Positions 24,781 through 37,431 of a stretch of DNA of 64,000 bases are shown one piece after another. A program made the translations under genes and the position numbers. This DNA comes from Liolophura sinensis (lineage: Eukaryota > Mollusca > Polyplacophora > Chitonida > Chitonidae). The notes beneath the pieces were generated by a model. The model was not told where the DNA came from and ran no database searches. It saw nothing but the letters and a program-made list of their open reading frames with translations. The stretch covers positions 21,691,808 to 21,755,807 of the forward strand of contig NC_088301.1 of NCBI RefSeq assembly GCF_032854445.1, written 5' to 3'. Position 1 is the stretch's first letter. Each line of letters begins with the position of its first letter.

Positions 24781-25004
24781 AACTGGTCGATCTGTCCGAC
24801 GTTCTATAGACGGGTCGATCTGTCTGACGGTCTACAGACTGGTCGATCTGTCTGACGGTCTATAGACTGGTCGATGTGTCTTACGGTCCATAGACTGGTC
24901 GATCTGTCTGACGCTCTACAGACTGGTCGATCTGTCTGAAGCTCTACAGACTAGTCGATCTGTGTGACGGTCTACAGACAGGTCGATCTGTCTGTCGGTC
25001 AGAT
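24781..25004 (+). repeat. 28-bp tandem repeat, eight copies
   Basis: The unit is ACTGGTCGATCTGTCTGACG followed by GTCTACAG. It begins exactly where the half MITE ends. Confidence 0.95.
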
Positions 25005-25364
25005 TTTAACATTGCGTTTGTTTTTAAGATCAAGCGGCAACAAGACAAACTCTTGGCAACGCCAGACATTGATATGGTATATCCCCTATCTCTCTAGCAG
25101 TAATAATACTCTTTTGGATTTTAGAAGCAGGTAGTGAAGCCGATTAGTGTTCGCTAACATCTTTCTTTGAAGTTGCTCAACTCTGAAATGCGAGCCCAAC
25201 CTTATCTAGAATTTCCGTGGGGCTGTTTTTCTCTTTTCTCCGTGGCAAGAGTGTTTTCTCTTGTATAATGCAGCTACAGCTGTGGAGAAGTTTTGAACGG
25301 CTGATTATGGGCGGTTCTTAAATGCATTTTACATGTATCTTTACACCTATGTCAGGGAAGCTTA

Positions 25365-25533
25365 GGCTGGCTTCCTCTCCAGATGGGAAGGTCTTGCAGT
25401 AACCTGCGGATGGTCGTGGGTTTTCACCGGGCTGTGCCCGCTTTCCTCCCACCACAATGCTGGCCGCCGTCGTATAAGTGAAATATTCTTGAGTACGGCA
25501 TAAAACACCAATCAGTTAAATAAATAAATAAAT
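25365..25533 (+). mobile_element. SINE-1 lacking its head
   Basis: It starts at CTTCCTCTCCAGATGGGAAG, runs through an intact body and ends CCAATCAGTTAAATAAATAA. Confidence 0.93.
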
Positions 25534-26099
25534 CTAAAGCATGCATAACGTGATTTTAAAGGACACCTGGGACAACTTTACTGACGAATACTGAGTATAG
25601 GTCGGCGGAAGGACTTATAGTTTAAGCAAGCCTACAAGGTCAAGTTTGCGTAGTGCTGGCAGTGATGTGAAGTGAACGTAGAGTGCGACGCATGTGACGT
25701 AAGGTGGAAACCCAAGAAGTCAGTGAGGATGCATCGAACAACCTTCATCGGTGCATTTCTTACCTTTCTTCGTAGTGCATATATACTTATTGTTGCTGTG
25801 TGGCTTGTTCTAAATTCCCTGCTCTGTTAAAATCAGAAGTGAGTGAATTTTGGACTTCGAAATTTGGGATTAATGGAATAGGCCTATACTGAATGATTCT
25901 GGTTTATGTGTAAGTGTTTAACTTAATACCTGGATATTATAACTAGTTCCCTTAACACGAGACTTATGATTCTGTCCTATATTAATCTGTATCATATACT
26001 ATTTTTGGAACCTTCCTATATGTTGGCTAGACCATAAGCTGACGAATTAGGAATGAACAAGTGATAGCAGGAGCACATGTGGATGGCAGTTTATTTTAT

Positions 26100-26300
26100 T
26101 TTATTCCTTATAGGGAATGAATAAAAGTTTGGATTTTTTCTATTTCTTTTCCTTTTTGTTTTGTCTTTTATTATATTCCTAATGCGGAATAAATGAAAGT
26201 TTCGATTTTTCTGTGTTTTTTTTCTTTTTTGCTTTGTCTTTTCTTTTATTCCTAATGCGGAATAAATGAAAGTTTCGGTTTTTTCTATCACTTTTTCTTG
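26100..26300 (+). repeat. 72-73-bp tandem repeat, about 2.8 copies
   Basis: The unit begins ATTCCTAATGCGGAATAAAT, then GAAAGTTTCG and a long pyrimidine tract. The Lys/Arg-rich minus-strand reading is a by-product of that tract. Confidence 0.9.
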
Positions 26301-27101
26301 GTATATCGCAATTACGCTACTTTAGAATGCCACTGAAAAACGTTGACCAAAGCCAATCCGTGTCGGTAATTGTCTCGTAAAATACTACACTTGAATTTAT
26401 TTGCTTGCAAAATCATTAACATTGGGGAGTTCTAGCCACAGGATTCACTCTATATCACTTAGATAGTTTTTTTATGCAACAGAGAAAAAAACTATACCGA
26501 ACGATTGGAAATGCTGAAATTCCGACGTAGACCAGTATTATAATCATTGATCAAGGTTCGCCAGGAGTTTAAGCTTGTAATATAGGACTTTTCAGTTTGT
26601 TCGGTTCTGGCAACTCGCCCGTCCGCTCGATAGGACTGGGCAGATTGCCTCGGCAGCTCTGCTACGATGATTCCAATGCTGCCTAGACAATGTGCAAAAA
26701 AGTAATTGTGAACAAATGGCAATCCATTGCGTATACCGTTGACCGATCACCTTGGCTGCTTAAGATGGGGTAGGCAGCCAAAAAACATTGAGAATGACAT
26801 TGAGATATCTAGATACCATAACACCAGGTTGTCAATGTTCGCTTTATCATCGTCAAAATATATCTCGCTCGATCCATCTGGTGTGCTTCTATCAGGCCCG
26901 CGCTGAGGGGGTGGAATTTTAAGGCGTCTGTGGCTTGGGGTCAGAGAGTATCTGTCGTACGGACCTTAAGATTATGGCATCACAAGGTGACGTGGATCTC
27001 GCAAGTCTATGACATGTTGTTTGTTAACGAACTCTCGCCCCAACCTCAGCGCTAATACCTACACCCTTGTCTTCACGCTGTCTTTCATCAGGGTGCCCCG
27101 T

Positions 27102-27319
27102 CTAGAGTACACAGTGTCTTAACACTGTGGTGTTCTGTGTCCGCTGGTCAAAGGCTGCTCTCCTCCCAGTGACGTCTGAAGGCGATAAAGTCTCATGCCT
27201 AGACGGCGTTGACGGATAGCCATGGTCATAAATCTGAACTTCAACCCACACAGTTTTGTATAACCCCAGGAAACTCGACAGTTTCGTGTAAACTTCGGGC
27301 TTAGTATAATGTACTGACC
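27102..27319 (-). CDS. Weak candidate terminal exon
   Basis: A good acceptor (GTGCTGTTTTTAG) opens a minus-strand frame of about 71 codons ending at a stop near 27102. It includes HYTKPEVYTKLSSFLGLYKT and later SPSDVTGRRAAFDQRTQNTT. No domain or partner exon is recognised. Chance is a real possibility. Confidence 0.18.
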
Positions 27320-27754
27320 CTAAAAACAGCACTTTTGAAACATCTAACCCTATTATCGAAAGCGACGTCATTATTTACCTCATATATTGAGACCCTTGAA
27401 ACAGCGAAACAAGATCTCACATGTTAAAAGTTAGAGTTTCAGTCTGTGTTAACACACACACCCGTCAGTACAGCAGAACATTGATGAGTGTCGAAGAACC
27501 TATTTTAAGTTTCCATTGGTAGCCGAAATACAGCGGGAAGTGAGAAACTACCACAAAGAAACAAACATCCCCCCCCCAAAAAAAACAGCACCAATAACAA
27601 CAGCAAAAACAACAACTCAGCAAAAACTTTTTTAAAAAGTGTAAACCATCGACCTTTGCTAAGTCAGTAAAGACTTTCTTCCAAGTCCACGCCAAGCCTT
27701 GTGGCTGTTGATTGTATAAGCCGGTAATTTAACAAGGCAATAAGGAACCAGTAC

Positions 27755-28310
27755 CCTGTTCGCACTTGAATGTAACTTTATTTTAGGGTGTATTGTCTTT
27801 TTTCGCTGTCAGTCTGCCATTTTTGGTGTACGGGTGTATGTTTGGTATCAAAATGATGGAAATTGTTTAAACTTTAGGCATGTAGGAGTTTTAATGTTAG
27901 AAATTCAGTGCAACAGGATACAAGGAGACAGCTGGTGATGAGGCTGCGAGTGACGTCCCCTTGGTGTTTCTAGCCACCCTTCCCAGGTGCTGGCGTAGAA
28001 AGGTCCAGTTGAGTTTTCCTGTGTAAAGTCGTTTTTTAGCCTTGGATTATTTATTTATTTGATTGGAGTTTTACGCCGTCAATCCCTTGACGTTGCTAGG
28101 AAGCTCTCTCAGCTGCTAGCATAGGAAGGTCCAGATTTTAACGGTCAATCCTTGTCAAAAATATTATGGCTACTGACTTATAGGCTGGGCAAAGCAGGCA
28201 CCAATACTTATTGGACATGGAAAGTTTGTGATTGAATTAACAGCACTAAAGGTTAACATTTTTGTTTATGGAAAATTAATTGAGGGCCAAGAGAATATCC
28301 AGTGAAGGTT
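27755..28310 (+). mobile_element. Dispersed repeat R1, copy 1
   Basis: It matches the reverse complement of 40560-40975 along its length: GCACTTGAATGTAA, GGTATCAAAATGATGGAAAT, ACAAGGAGA, GGAAGGTCCAGATTTT, and a TTTATGGAAAAT-type segment near the end. This copy repeats its AGGTCCAG segment twice (about 27935-28010 and 28090-28135), with a SINE-1 tail between them. The element class is unknown. Confidence 0.75.
28047..28085 (-). mobile_element. SINE-1 tail fragment
   Basis: TTATTTATTTGATTGGAGTT then TTACGCCGTCAA. It interrupts the dispersed repeat at 27755-28310. Confidence 0.7.
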
Positions 28311-30644
28311 ATAGCGCAATTACTGAGTTGTTGATTATCTTTGGCCACTGTGTCCCTTTGGTGTTCCTCTGACAAACAGGAAAGGGGAAGTAAGCCATGA
28401 CGTTTTGTCAGAGGCTATGATTACTGACCTGCGTGACGTTTTAATTGCTTGGTGGGAAAATTCGAGGAGTCACCGTCTTCGTTTAGACATTTCTGTCCTC
28501 CTCAGGTTTTCCTGTGTGGACTCACGATCAGCTGAAGTCAATGAGCGTCTCGGTTACCTCAACTTCGGTACTGAATTTCTGAATAAATATGACACATAAG
28601 AAGACATGTACACCTAAGGAGAGGAGGTGGGATGTGTGTGGTGGAATAGCGTTCAGAAACTCTCGATATTAGAATAGATGCCAGATTGAGAGGCTTTTCC
28701 TGTGGGGACAGTGGTTGTGCCCCAGTTGGGACAGTGTTTATCTTTGGCGTGCTTAGACCGCCTTTTCTCAGCCAAGTCTTGGCTGCGTTCGGATCGTAAG
28801 CATATGGTAAACATCTTTCTGCTTCCTTATCCAGAAATTTGTTTTCATTTTAGCGAGATCATAGAATCATCTCTGGCTGTGTTTCTCAAGATATCTTGCC
28901 TTGTCTGCCTACAAGTACAATAACTGTGAATATCTAAAAAGATGGCGTCGGCGAGTAGACGCTTTTCATTATGTGCAGATTTATAGAGATTGTGTTAATA
29001 TTATCTGTACCGTTGCATCTGTTTCAAAAGTTCTCTTTTCCATTCTCAGCATTTTATTTTAATCATTTGGTGACTATATTTTCCCGAAAAGGCTTTCAAG
29101 AGACAAGTTTCTCTGATGCGCTGATGTGGTTGCTCTTTGGGCAAATGGTGTTTCCTGTTAAGCTGAATTTATGGTATTTCAGGGCAAGCTGGCTGCATGG
29201 GGATTCGCGCTAAGCTGGGCGGATGATGTTTGACGTTCGATTGTTTGGTGAAGACGTTTCTTTATAATATATACACTGTTTTGATTCGTTTGATAGATAA
29301 TCTGGTAATTATACTGCTAATCAAAATTGAAGTCAAATCCCAGTGTTTTATTTAAGAACTTGCTACAATATCAGCGATACGAGAAAATGTTGTTGTCATA
29401 AAACGACTGTGTAAAAGTGCCGAGAGGCCATACTTCATCCGTTGTAGGTTACCAAACGCCAATTATCCAACCATCGTCTCGGTTTTAGATTAATTCACTT
29501 TGCCACTACTAAAGTTAGTTTTTTGAAGTTTGCATTTGGAGTGAAATGATAGAGATAGACACGTGACATGTTTATGATAAATGAGAGCTATCTTTTTAGC
29601 TTTCTTAAATCACAACACACAGCTATAAATATAAGCGTCACACAATTGTAATTTTAGTTCAACGTGACAAGTTTATCTGCCTTGAAACTCCATAGGTGTG
29701 AATTATAGACACTGCAGTGCACTTAATTACATGAACGCCACAAGGACACTGCATTAGATGTAGGCCTACTGAGAAATTAAAAATTGGCATATGTCTTAGC
29801 AATGGTGAAATATTCTATGGACGAGAAGATATATACTCCAGTTAAACCACACTGTCAAGCTTTGTTCTCCTCTCTCATAATTTAACTCCATCAACGTCTT
29901 TATTCGCCAACATTGATGAGATACTCTGAAGATACTCGGAATGTTCTTGCCATTTCAGGTGTTGCCAGCCTTTTCAAAGATGGCCAGATTCTCTCATACC
30001 TTCCTCCTTTTTATCGGTCGGTAAAATTTACAGGGGGCCGGGCGGAAGGGGAATGTCCCCAGCTCGGCTACACGGTGATAAAGATGTCACCGGGCTGACT
30101 TCATATCACAAATTGTAAACAATGCTGACGCAAGATCTAGGATTTATGTCGTAAAAGTCGTTCTAGGCGTAAGCAAAAAGCGTTTGGTGTTGATTCGCTA
30201 AGACACGGCTCAAGCTTATCTGTGTCTATGTTATTTTAACGGACTCTCTCTGCTGAGTGTTATCTTATCATAACCCTAACCTTCCACACTCCTCCAGCGT
30301 TAGGAGAAGTGTACGGCGAGGAGACCTACGGCGAGACGAGTTTATAACCCAAGCTTGTTTGTGGGTCTCGACAAACGAGTTATTGTAATGTGTAATTGCC
30401 CCATAATCACCACAGATACTGTCTGTCAGGTTATTTAGTCATTTAAACGAAAAGAAAGTGAAAATAATTTTAGAAAACTCATCATTCTTCTAAAACAACC
30501 GTGATAAGAAATCGGTGGTAGATCCTGACGTTTTCAGAGTCAGCAAACATACATATTTCTTTGACTTATTCTAATGCCGGAATTTTGCTTTACTCGACCT
30601 CTTTTTTATCACGGATGGGTATGGAGAAATACAAAGCTGTAAGC
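28311..30644. other. No gene seen
   Basis: Only short frames (for example 28405-28599, 28971-29213 and 29913-30098, all plus), none with a recognisable domain. Confidence 0.5.
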
Positions 30645-31700
30645 ATTCAGAATGGTGAAGTTACTTAAATGGATAATGTATAGATGATCAAATGACATAA
30701 CAGTTTCTGAAAATTTTCGCTAATAGATATTTGATCAAATAACTGAACTGTTCTTGAAAATGGCAAGTTTAGATTGATCAGTATACATGGTCAAAGGATA
30801 TATGAATTCCTGAAAATTGCGAGTTTACACATGGCCAAATGACATAACAGTTCCTGAGAATGACTAGTTTAGTTTGATCAGAAGATGGCCAAATGGAATA
30901 ACAGTTCCTGAAAATGGCAAGTTTAATTGGATATGCATTTGGTTAAATGGCAGAATGGCGAAGTTACTTAAATGGACAGATGATCAAATGACATAACAGT
31001 TTCTGAAAATTTTCGCCTATAGGTATTTGATCAAATGACTGAGCTGTTCTTGAAAATGGTAAGTTTAGATTGATCAGCACATGGTCAAATGGCATAAGAA
31101 TTCCTGAAAATGGCAAGTTTCGTTGGATCTGAATATGGTCAAAAAGCTACAATCTTTCAGACTGATTAATTTACTAAAATAGATAGATAAATGATGATAG
31201 ATAGATAGATAAAATGTATAGATGATTGTATGACTGCAATTTGATACACTGATACAAATGATCAACTAGATTAACATTTCCTGAAAATGGCAAGTTTCGT
31301 TGGATTGGTATATGGTCAAATGGCATAACGCTTCCTGGCAATGACAAGTTTCGCTGGATATGCATATGGTCATATGATATAACAGTTCCTGAAAATGACA
31401 AGTTTCTTTGGATTGGATTATGTGAAATGGCATAAAAGTTCCTGAAAATGACAGGTTTCGATCGATCGGTATTTGGTCATATGACATAACAGGTCAAGAA
31501 AATTTCAAGTTTCTTTGGATCGGTCTATGATCGAACGGCATAGCAATTCCTGAAATGACATGTGTAGCAGGATTGGTATATGGTCAAGTGGCGCAACAAA
31601 TACTCTAGACAACATGTCTCGTCAGATTGGCGTATGGTGAAATGGCATGTAATTCATGTGGCAGTCAGATCGGTATGTTATAAAATGGCATAACAGTATA
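30645..31700 (+). repeat. 54-bp satellite-like array with higher-order repeat
   Basis: The unit is CTGAAAATGGCAAGTTTCGT, then TGGATTGGTATATGGTCAAA, then TGGCATAACAGTTC. About 18 diverged copies. A block of about 300 bp repeats within it (30650-30800 resembles 30950-31110, each starting GTGAAGTTACTTAAATGG or a near match). A GATA run lies at about 31180-31215. Confidence 0.92.
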
Positions 31701-31707
31701 TGACATG

Positions 31708-31833
31708 GGTCTGTCAGCAACCTGCGGATGGTCGTGGGTTACCCCCGGGCTGTGCCCGGTTTCCTCCCACCATAATGCTGGCCGCTGTCGTATAAGTGAA
31801 ATATTCTTAAGCATGGCGTAAAACACCAAACAA
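31708..31833 (+). mobile_element. SINE-1, 3' two-thirds, inside the 54-bp array
   Basis: From CTGTCAGCAACCTGCGGATG to GCATGGCGTAAAACACCAAA. Array sequence resumes directly afterwards (CAATTCCTGTAAATGGC), and the usual A/T tail is nearly absent. Confidence 0.92.
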
Positions 31834-31853
31834 TTCCTGTAAATGGCATTTGG

Positions 31854-33799
31854 TGTCATTGCGATATTAGTGAAAAAGCATATAGCGGGTAAAACGACTA
31901 TGAGCCGTTTCTGGATCAATACTGTGGTGACGAAACTGGGAGCCAGAAGTTTACCAACAATATAGGCATTGTCGTATTTATAATGAGGAGGTAGTATATA
32001 TTGGTTACTCGCTTACATCCCCCTGCTCAGTTATTAACCTCTATATAGGCTATTGTCAAAACATTTTTGACATGCTTTTAATTTAAGGGAACACAATATA
32101 TTCATTGTTCTTGAGATGTAAATATATTCATCAAAGACAAGCTTAGAATTTAATCAACTGGTGACGTTACAGAAAAACGATGAAATTGCGACACTGTCGA
32201 TTTCGATTTGATGAATACCTTAATTTTGTGTTTCCATAAGAAGCTTTGTCAACACATATTGTTACGTTGCAGGCTAAATGTGGAAGCATGTTAATAAATT
32301 ACTGGTCGTTTTGGTAAGGTTAAATATAAGGTGTAGGTCCACGATAGGCCAGTACTCCACGTGTTGATCTACTCCATCGCGGAGGTACAAACAAGTGGAA
32401 GTAATTTTAGAAATAGTGTAAACGGGATATATAGCTAATTCGACTGCTTTGATTTATCCTTTATGTAGTCTCAAAAAGCTCTCAATTCAAACAGGCCGAT
32501 ATGCTGAACTATTTAGTCAAGTCATACATTTTACGTTTTGTCGATGTAATTTGTTTCCATGCCTGTGAAAATGACGATTATTTGTGGCGATCAGCTGAAA
32601 TATATTGTTGCTTTAATCTGAAAACCAAATGCCGTTAAAGACAGTTGATACTAGAGGTATTTGTTCAGCAGTATTCACCGACTATGTATCCAAACGATGG
32701 AGGTAGTTTGGACGGGTATATCGAGACACCCATGTTCAATGTACCGTAATCACTTATTACGTTGAACCGTTAATGATCCAGAAATAACGCACACCGTGTC
32801 TTGTGCTGAAGCTTTGGATTTTGTTACACCTGATTATTTTGTTAATTGATGTTCTCGCTTAGTTAATTTTGCCACAATTACCTGAATAGGGCTGCATGTT
32901 TAAAAAAACTAATGACTTTGCTGAACACAGGTGTGACTCACCAGGGTGTATAGGTTTTTTCCTGGCGGTGGGGGCTTGGGGGAAGTGGCAGAATCTATAC
33001 ACTACTCGGAGAACAGCCCCATACAGGTCTGAATCACTTCGTAGAAACCCAAGACACGGAACATATAGATCACATTTAGTAATTTATGATCTAATTTTCT
33101 AGGCGAACACCGAGAAAAAAATCGATAAACATGCAATAAAGGGGTGGGGCATGGCAGATTGTGAAACGGGATAAATACCATTACACAATATGGCGTCGGT
33201 GACTCATACATGGAGACTGGATTGGAAATGTATAGACTTAAAGCGACCGGATGTTGGTGTCTTAGGTTGAACGACCGGGGTAATGCACACACAACCCTTA
33301 ATGAAAACTATCATTTACTGTAGTATGTGTCAGTTTAATATCTCTCTAGCCGATCTGCCCGAAGAATCAATTTACCTCCATGAAGAAGAATGAACCCGCC
33401 CTGAGAATCATGTTCACTAAGGTGCTAATTGAATTCTGTGTTGTACAGGGGTGACACTGGAATGTTATGTGAAAGGTAATATCAAGTGTTTTTCAAATCA
33501 ACAGCAATCGGTTTTATTTTGTTTTAAAATTTAATTCTTCGGCACTTCTTGTTTCCCACTGCCTAGCATATTTTTTTTCAAGAATGGTGAATACAGACTG
33601 AAAGGATGGTTGAGTCTGTAGTCTTGAGGTAAATGACATATTTTCAGTAAATGCATGTAATTGTCGCTTCAGTGCACAGAGCAATATTGACTTTTTTGAG
33701 GTAATGTTTGGACACGCAGTGGTAATAAACGATAACTGATATTATGGTAGGTTAGTAATATATACAAGCTATAAACGAACAAAGTACCATTGTACTTAC
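31854..33799. other. No gene seen
   Basis: AT-rich, apparently unique sequence upstream of the candidate exon at 33800-33992. No companion exon was recognised on the minus strand. Confidence 0.5.
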
Positions 33800-33992
33800 A
33801 GTTACAGCTATCAACTTCGATGAACTGTGGGTTGGAAATTTGAACTGGATGTCGTGCCTTTAGAATATCGACTGCCTCTCTGGCATCACTGAAAACTACT
33901 TCTCGTTTACCGTGGCCGTCACGTACGTGGATATGGTTGGGATGTATTTCGAAATTTGCACTCAAGCTTTTCAAGCAGTTTCCATGGTACAT
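33800..33992 (-). CDS. Candidate exon, family unknown
   Basis: Starting from the ATG at 33992 on the minus strand, about 64 residues are open to a consensus donor CT|GTAAGT (33799). The sequence includes NFEIHPNHIHVRDGHGKREV and SDAREAVDILKARHPVQ, with balanced, protein-like composition. It could be a first coding exon, or an internal exon using the CTGTAG at 34005-34010, though that site has a purine-rich tract before it. A SINE lies immediately upstream at 34027-34136. Not recognised. Confidence 0.35.
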
Positions 33993-34026
33993 GTAACTGA
34001 TTTTCTACAGTTTTTCTTTCATCAAT

Positions 34027-34136
34027 ATTTATTTATTTATTTGATTGGTGTTTTACACCGTACTGAAGAATATTTCTCTTATACGACGGCGGCCAGCATT
34101 ATGGTGGGAGGAAACCGTTTGACCAATGCGCAACTC
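34027..34136 (-). mobile_element. SINE-1, head-to-head with its neighbour
   Basis: TTTATTTATTTATTTGATTG through GGCCAGCATTATGGTGGGAG. The head is missing. Confidence 0.92.
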
Positions 34137-34150
34137 TGTACATCACATAT

Positions 34151-34287
34151 ATGGGAAAGGCCTTCAGTAAATTAGTCGGTGGTGTGCCCTGGGTTTCCTT
34201 CAATCATGAAGCTTGCCACCATCGTATATAAAAGTGAACAATTCTTGAGTATGACGTTAAACAACAATCATCATCAAAATAAATCAT
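34151..34287 (+). mobile_element. SINE-1, diverged
   Basis: AAGGCCTTCAGTAAATTAGT, a diverged body (GAAGCTTGCCACCATCGTAT) and a CAATCATCATCAAAATAAAT tail. Opposite to 34027-34136. Confidence 0.75.
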
Positions 34288-34851
34288 CTATGTAAAATGC
34301 CCTTTCTTTTTTTTTAGAATGTTATATAAAATACAAAATTTATAAAAGATTTCTCGATAATATAAAAATTCCACAATTAGGCTCAAGCAAAACAAAAAGG
34401 CGTGCATGCTTTTTGCGATGTGCCATTTGTGTCTGTATTCAACCGTTTTGGGAGGTACATACGTGTGATTCTACACTGAACACACATCGCGGAATGTGCC
34501 GAAGGAAAAAATAAAATAAGATAAAATTTCGTTCTTACGGTGCTTATTTATGATCCAGCGACCTGACTTTCTGTGGTGTGCCCAGAGACAGTGTGACTAA
34601 GGGCGCGGGTTGGTGTGTGTAAATTTCTTATTAACAGGGTTACGTAAGAGGCAATTAGGGAAAGGGCAAGATTACGTTTTTTTACATCAACTTTGTGTGA
34701 AGTGGTGCTTGCTGTTGAAGGTTTATGGGACTGCTGGGGAGTTAGCTTAAGCCAGGCGGACACGTGGTGGTAATTACCAACCAATAAAACCTGGGAGCCT
34801 GCTCTCCGTGATATACAAGTCTGGAGAAGATAAAGTTAGACCTGCACTACA

Positions 34852-35100
34852 CTCTCAAAGAAATTATCCGTTAAATTCAACAGAAAATCGTTTGCCTGAC
34901 CGATACTAGAATGTATTCTGTTATTTCAGGGGCTTATCTTGTTACGGTAGCAGACAATCCTGTTAAATATAGCACTTTCGTTCTATACAAATTATAATGG
35001 ACTAACAGGATATCACACTGAATATGATACAGTATCTTGTTATTATAACAGGATACGTCCTGTAACATCACTCAGGGAACAGGTTTTCTTTTAAACATAG
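34852..35100. mobile_element. Diverged copy of the CTGTTAA inverted-repeat element
   Basis: Left end CTCTCAAAGAAATTATCCGT, then ACTAGAATGTATTCTGTTAT. The right arm is degraded (CATCACTCAGGGAACAGG). The left end keeps the CTCAAA terminus. Confidence 0.6.
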
Positions 35101-35280
35101 CACATTTTTTGTAGTATACATACAAAGTGCCATGGATCTGAAGTATACAGTTGTAAGCAGCTAGGCTTTTGCTTATAATGAGGTAACTATGTTGAAAGCA
35201 TATTACGGTACACACATACAGTAGAGGAGTGTTCCGTCGAACCGTAGGTAAGGTGCTTACCTTTCAATCATGGCGATGGG

Positions 35281-35492
35281 ACCTCTGTGACCTAGTTGCT
35301 AGAGAGCTACCACAGTACGCTGACCCAGGAACCTGTCACCAATGCGATCGTTGTGTTCAAGTCCAGTCCTCTCCAGCTATAGGTCATCCGGGTCCTATTT
35401 GGTTTCTTTACGCCATGATGTTGGCTGTCGTCGTATGAGTGAAACATTTTTGAGTACGACGAAAAACTATCAATCCAATAAATAATTAAATG
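35281..35492 (+). mobile_element. SINE-1, near full length, diverged
   Basis: A box region CTGTGACCTAGTTGCTAGAG, a B box shortened to GTGTTCAAGTCC, a body with CATGATGTTGGCTGTCGTCG, and the tail CAATCCAATAAATAATTAAA. Confidence 0.85.
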
Positions 35493-35668
35493 AATCAATA
35501 GCAAGGTCTTAGACACGGTTTCAATCCCACTGTCAGACAGAGGGGAATTTGTTTAGATTCCATTCTTTCCTTTACTTTATTCTCGGGGCATTGCCAACAA
35601 GAAATGGTCGGCGGCCCTCTCCTGCATGACGTTCGATGCAGACTGATCGCCATTAACCAAAATCACAT

Positions 35669-35768
35669 GCCAAATGTCGATGGTTTACTCCAGGCAATCG
35701 AATTGCCACCACCATTACTATACGCAATTGAATAAATGAAACATTTTTAAGAATGACATGAAACAGTC
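35669..35768 (+). mobile_element. Old SINE-1 remnant
   Basis: GTCGATGGTTTACTCCAGGC and later GAATAAATGAAACATTTTTA keep the family's order but are heavily mutated. Confidence 0.5.
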
Positions 35769-36654
35769 TACGTAACAAAAAAAAAATGAAGCTGCAAGTG
35801 TACAACTTTAAACTCACCGTATTCTATAGAGCCCAAATAGAGTAAACTAAAACAACAATCCTTGAAAAAAAGCCAATTCAAAACAATAAACAAAACATTC
35901 ATTATATTTAGCCTTTCCTGTCACTTATCTTTAATAAACTTAGGCTCCTCATTTTTTCTTATAATATAAAATGAATCAAATGTATTATATATATGATCAC
36001 GAGCAGATGGTAATGACTTTATTGAACTCAGTGTGCATGGAGTCATTCTGTCCTGGTTTGTACGAATAATCAGTAGATTCAACCAAGTGTTGTGCGTTGT
36101 TTGGAGATTTTAATGTCACCAGAATCTCGTAATACATGTGACTGAAATCGCCAGAGGTTTTAATCACACGTTATCACACCATGTGGCGCTTTAGAGACGC
36201 ACAGATAGGAGAGTTATCTCTGATCAGACCATTGCTGACGGCTATACCGTTATCTGGTGTTGCAGTCAGGTGAGAAGCTTTGATCAGGTTTGACATCGAA
36301 TTTCAGCTGAAACGTTTAATGAATTCCCTTGTGTGGACATGGTTTGTTCAAAGCGAGGCTAAAACTCGTGAATTCCCGGTCGATGCCCTCCATGATATCA
36401 ATTCACGGTATTCCTGGCTATCAAACAAATGTGTAACTATGTCAAACTGGTAGATATTATTTGGGAAGCGGTTTGGAGTATAATACTTTCCATGTTATTT
36501 CATGCCGTCATTCCACCATGGTGTTTGCTTCTATGCCGAAATGTTTGTCTCAGTGAAATGCCATAAAAGTGTGCCAAATCGCTTTATTCTGATATAGAAA
36601 GGTTTATGTCGAAGACACAGTAACAACCAATACTTATGTACTAGATTGCTGATT

Positions 36655-36817
36655 TTAATTTATTTATTTGTTTATTTGATTGGTATTTTACGCCGTACTC
36701 AAGAATATTTCACTTATACGACGGCGGCCACCATTGTGGTTGGAGGTAACCGAAAAGAACCCCGGGGGAAAACCACGACCATTCGCAGGTTGCTAACAGA
36801 CCTTCCTACGTACCACT
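36655..36817 (-). mobile_element. SINE-1, 3' two-thirds
   Basis: An intact antisense 3' region (TTTGATTGGTATTTTACGCC, then TTATACGACGGCGGCCACCA) to TAACAGACCTTCCTACGTAC. Confidence 0.93.
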
Positions 36818-37329
36818 AATTTTAATAAGCCTACATGCTTGATCCGATACTATGTTTGTGGACCATGGCTGCAGTTATAATTTTGGATATGTTAACCAAG
36901 GCGTAAAGGATATCACACGACTTGGAGCTTTGTGATGTCAATGCCCATTATAACAGATGGGCAAATGCTAACAGGTCCAATGCTAAGAGTTTCTTATTCC
37001 ATAATAAGTCACAGAGAAATACTATACGTTCTCTACGTTTACTTGATTCTCGATGGGATTTAAAGCTGGTAACGATGTAAGAACCTACATTGAAACGTCA
37101 CCAACATAATAAATCCAGGAGTTGTTATCCATCAGTAATGCCTCTGTCAATCTATACCATCCCAATTCCTAAATGCCTCTGAAAGAAGCTGTACCAGTGC
37201 GATAATTTTGGACTTATGTATACATGTATAGACAACTCCGCACTAACGGCCACATGAGCGCGATCGAGCGTTCGTCTTCACCACGGCTCTGGAGCAGTGG
37301 AAGCGGTGATGAAAAATTCCCTCGCCAAG

Positions 37330-37399
37330 GCTGGGATTGAACCAACACCACGTGCATGCTAGCTATTGAAAGACATGCATCTTAACCATCCGGCCAGGG
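37330..37399 (-). repeat. tRNA-like sequence (pseudogene or SINE head)
   Basis: Read on the minus strand it has CTGGCCGGATGGTTAAGATG as an A box region and GTTGGTTCAATCCCAGCC as a B box region, with a long middle portion. No convincing closed acceptor stem is seen, so it is not called a functional tRNA gene. A SINE-1 copy starts 33 bp later. Confidence 0.5.
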
Positions 37400-37431
37400 T
37401 ATTTTATCTATTATAACAGTTTTATTTGTTT

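Noticed and set aside
26091-26291. Lys/Arg-rich minus-strand frame as a basic repeat protein
   Set aside because: It is the antisense reading of a pyrimidine-rich 72-bp tandem repeat.
37330-37399. Functional tRNA gene on the minus strand
   Set aside because: A and B box-like motifs are present but no closed acceptor stem was found, so it is treated as tRNA-derived repeat.
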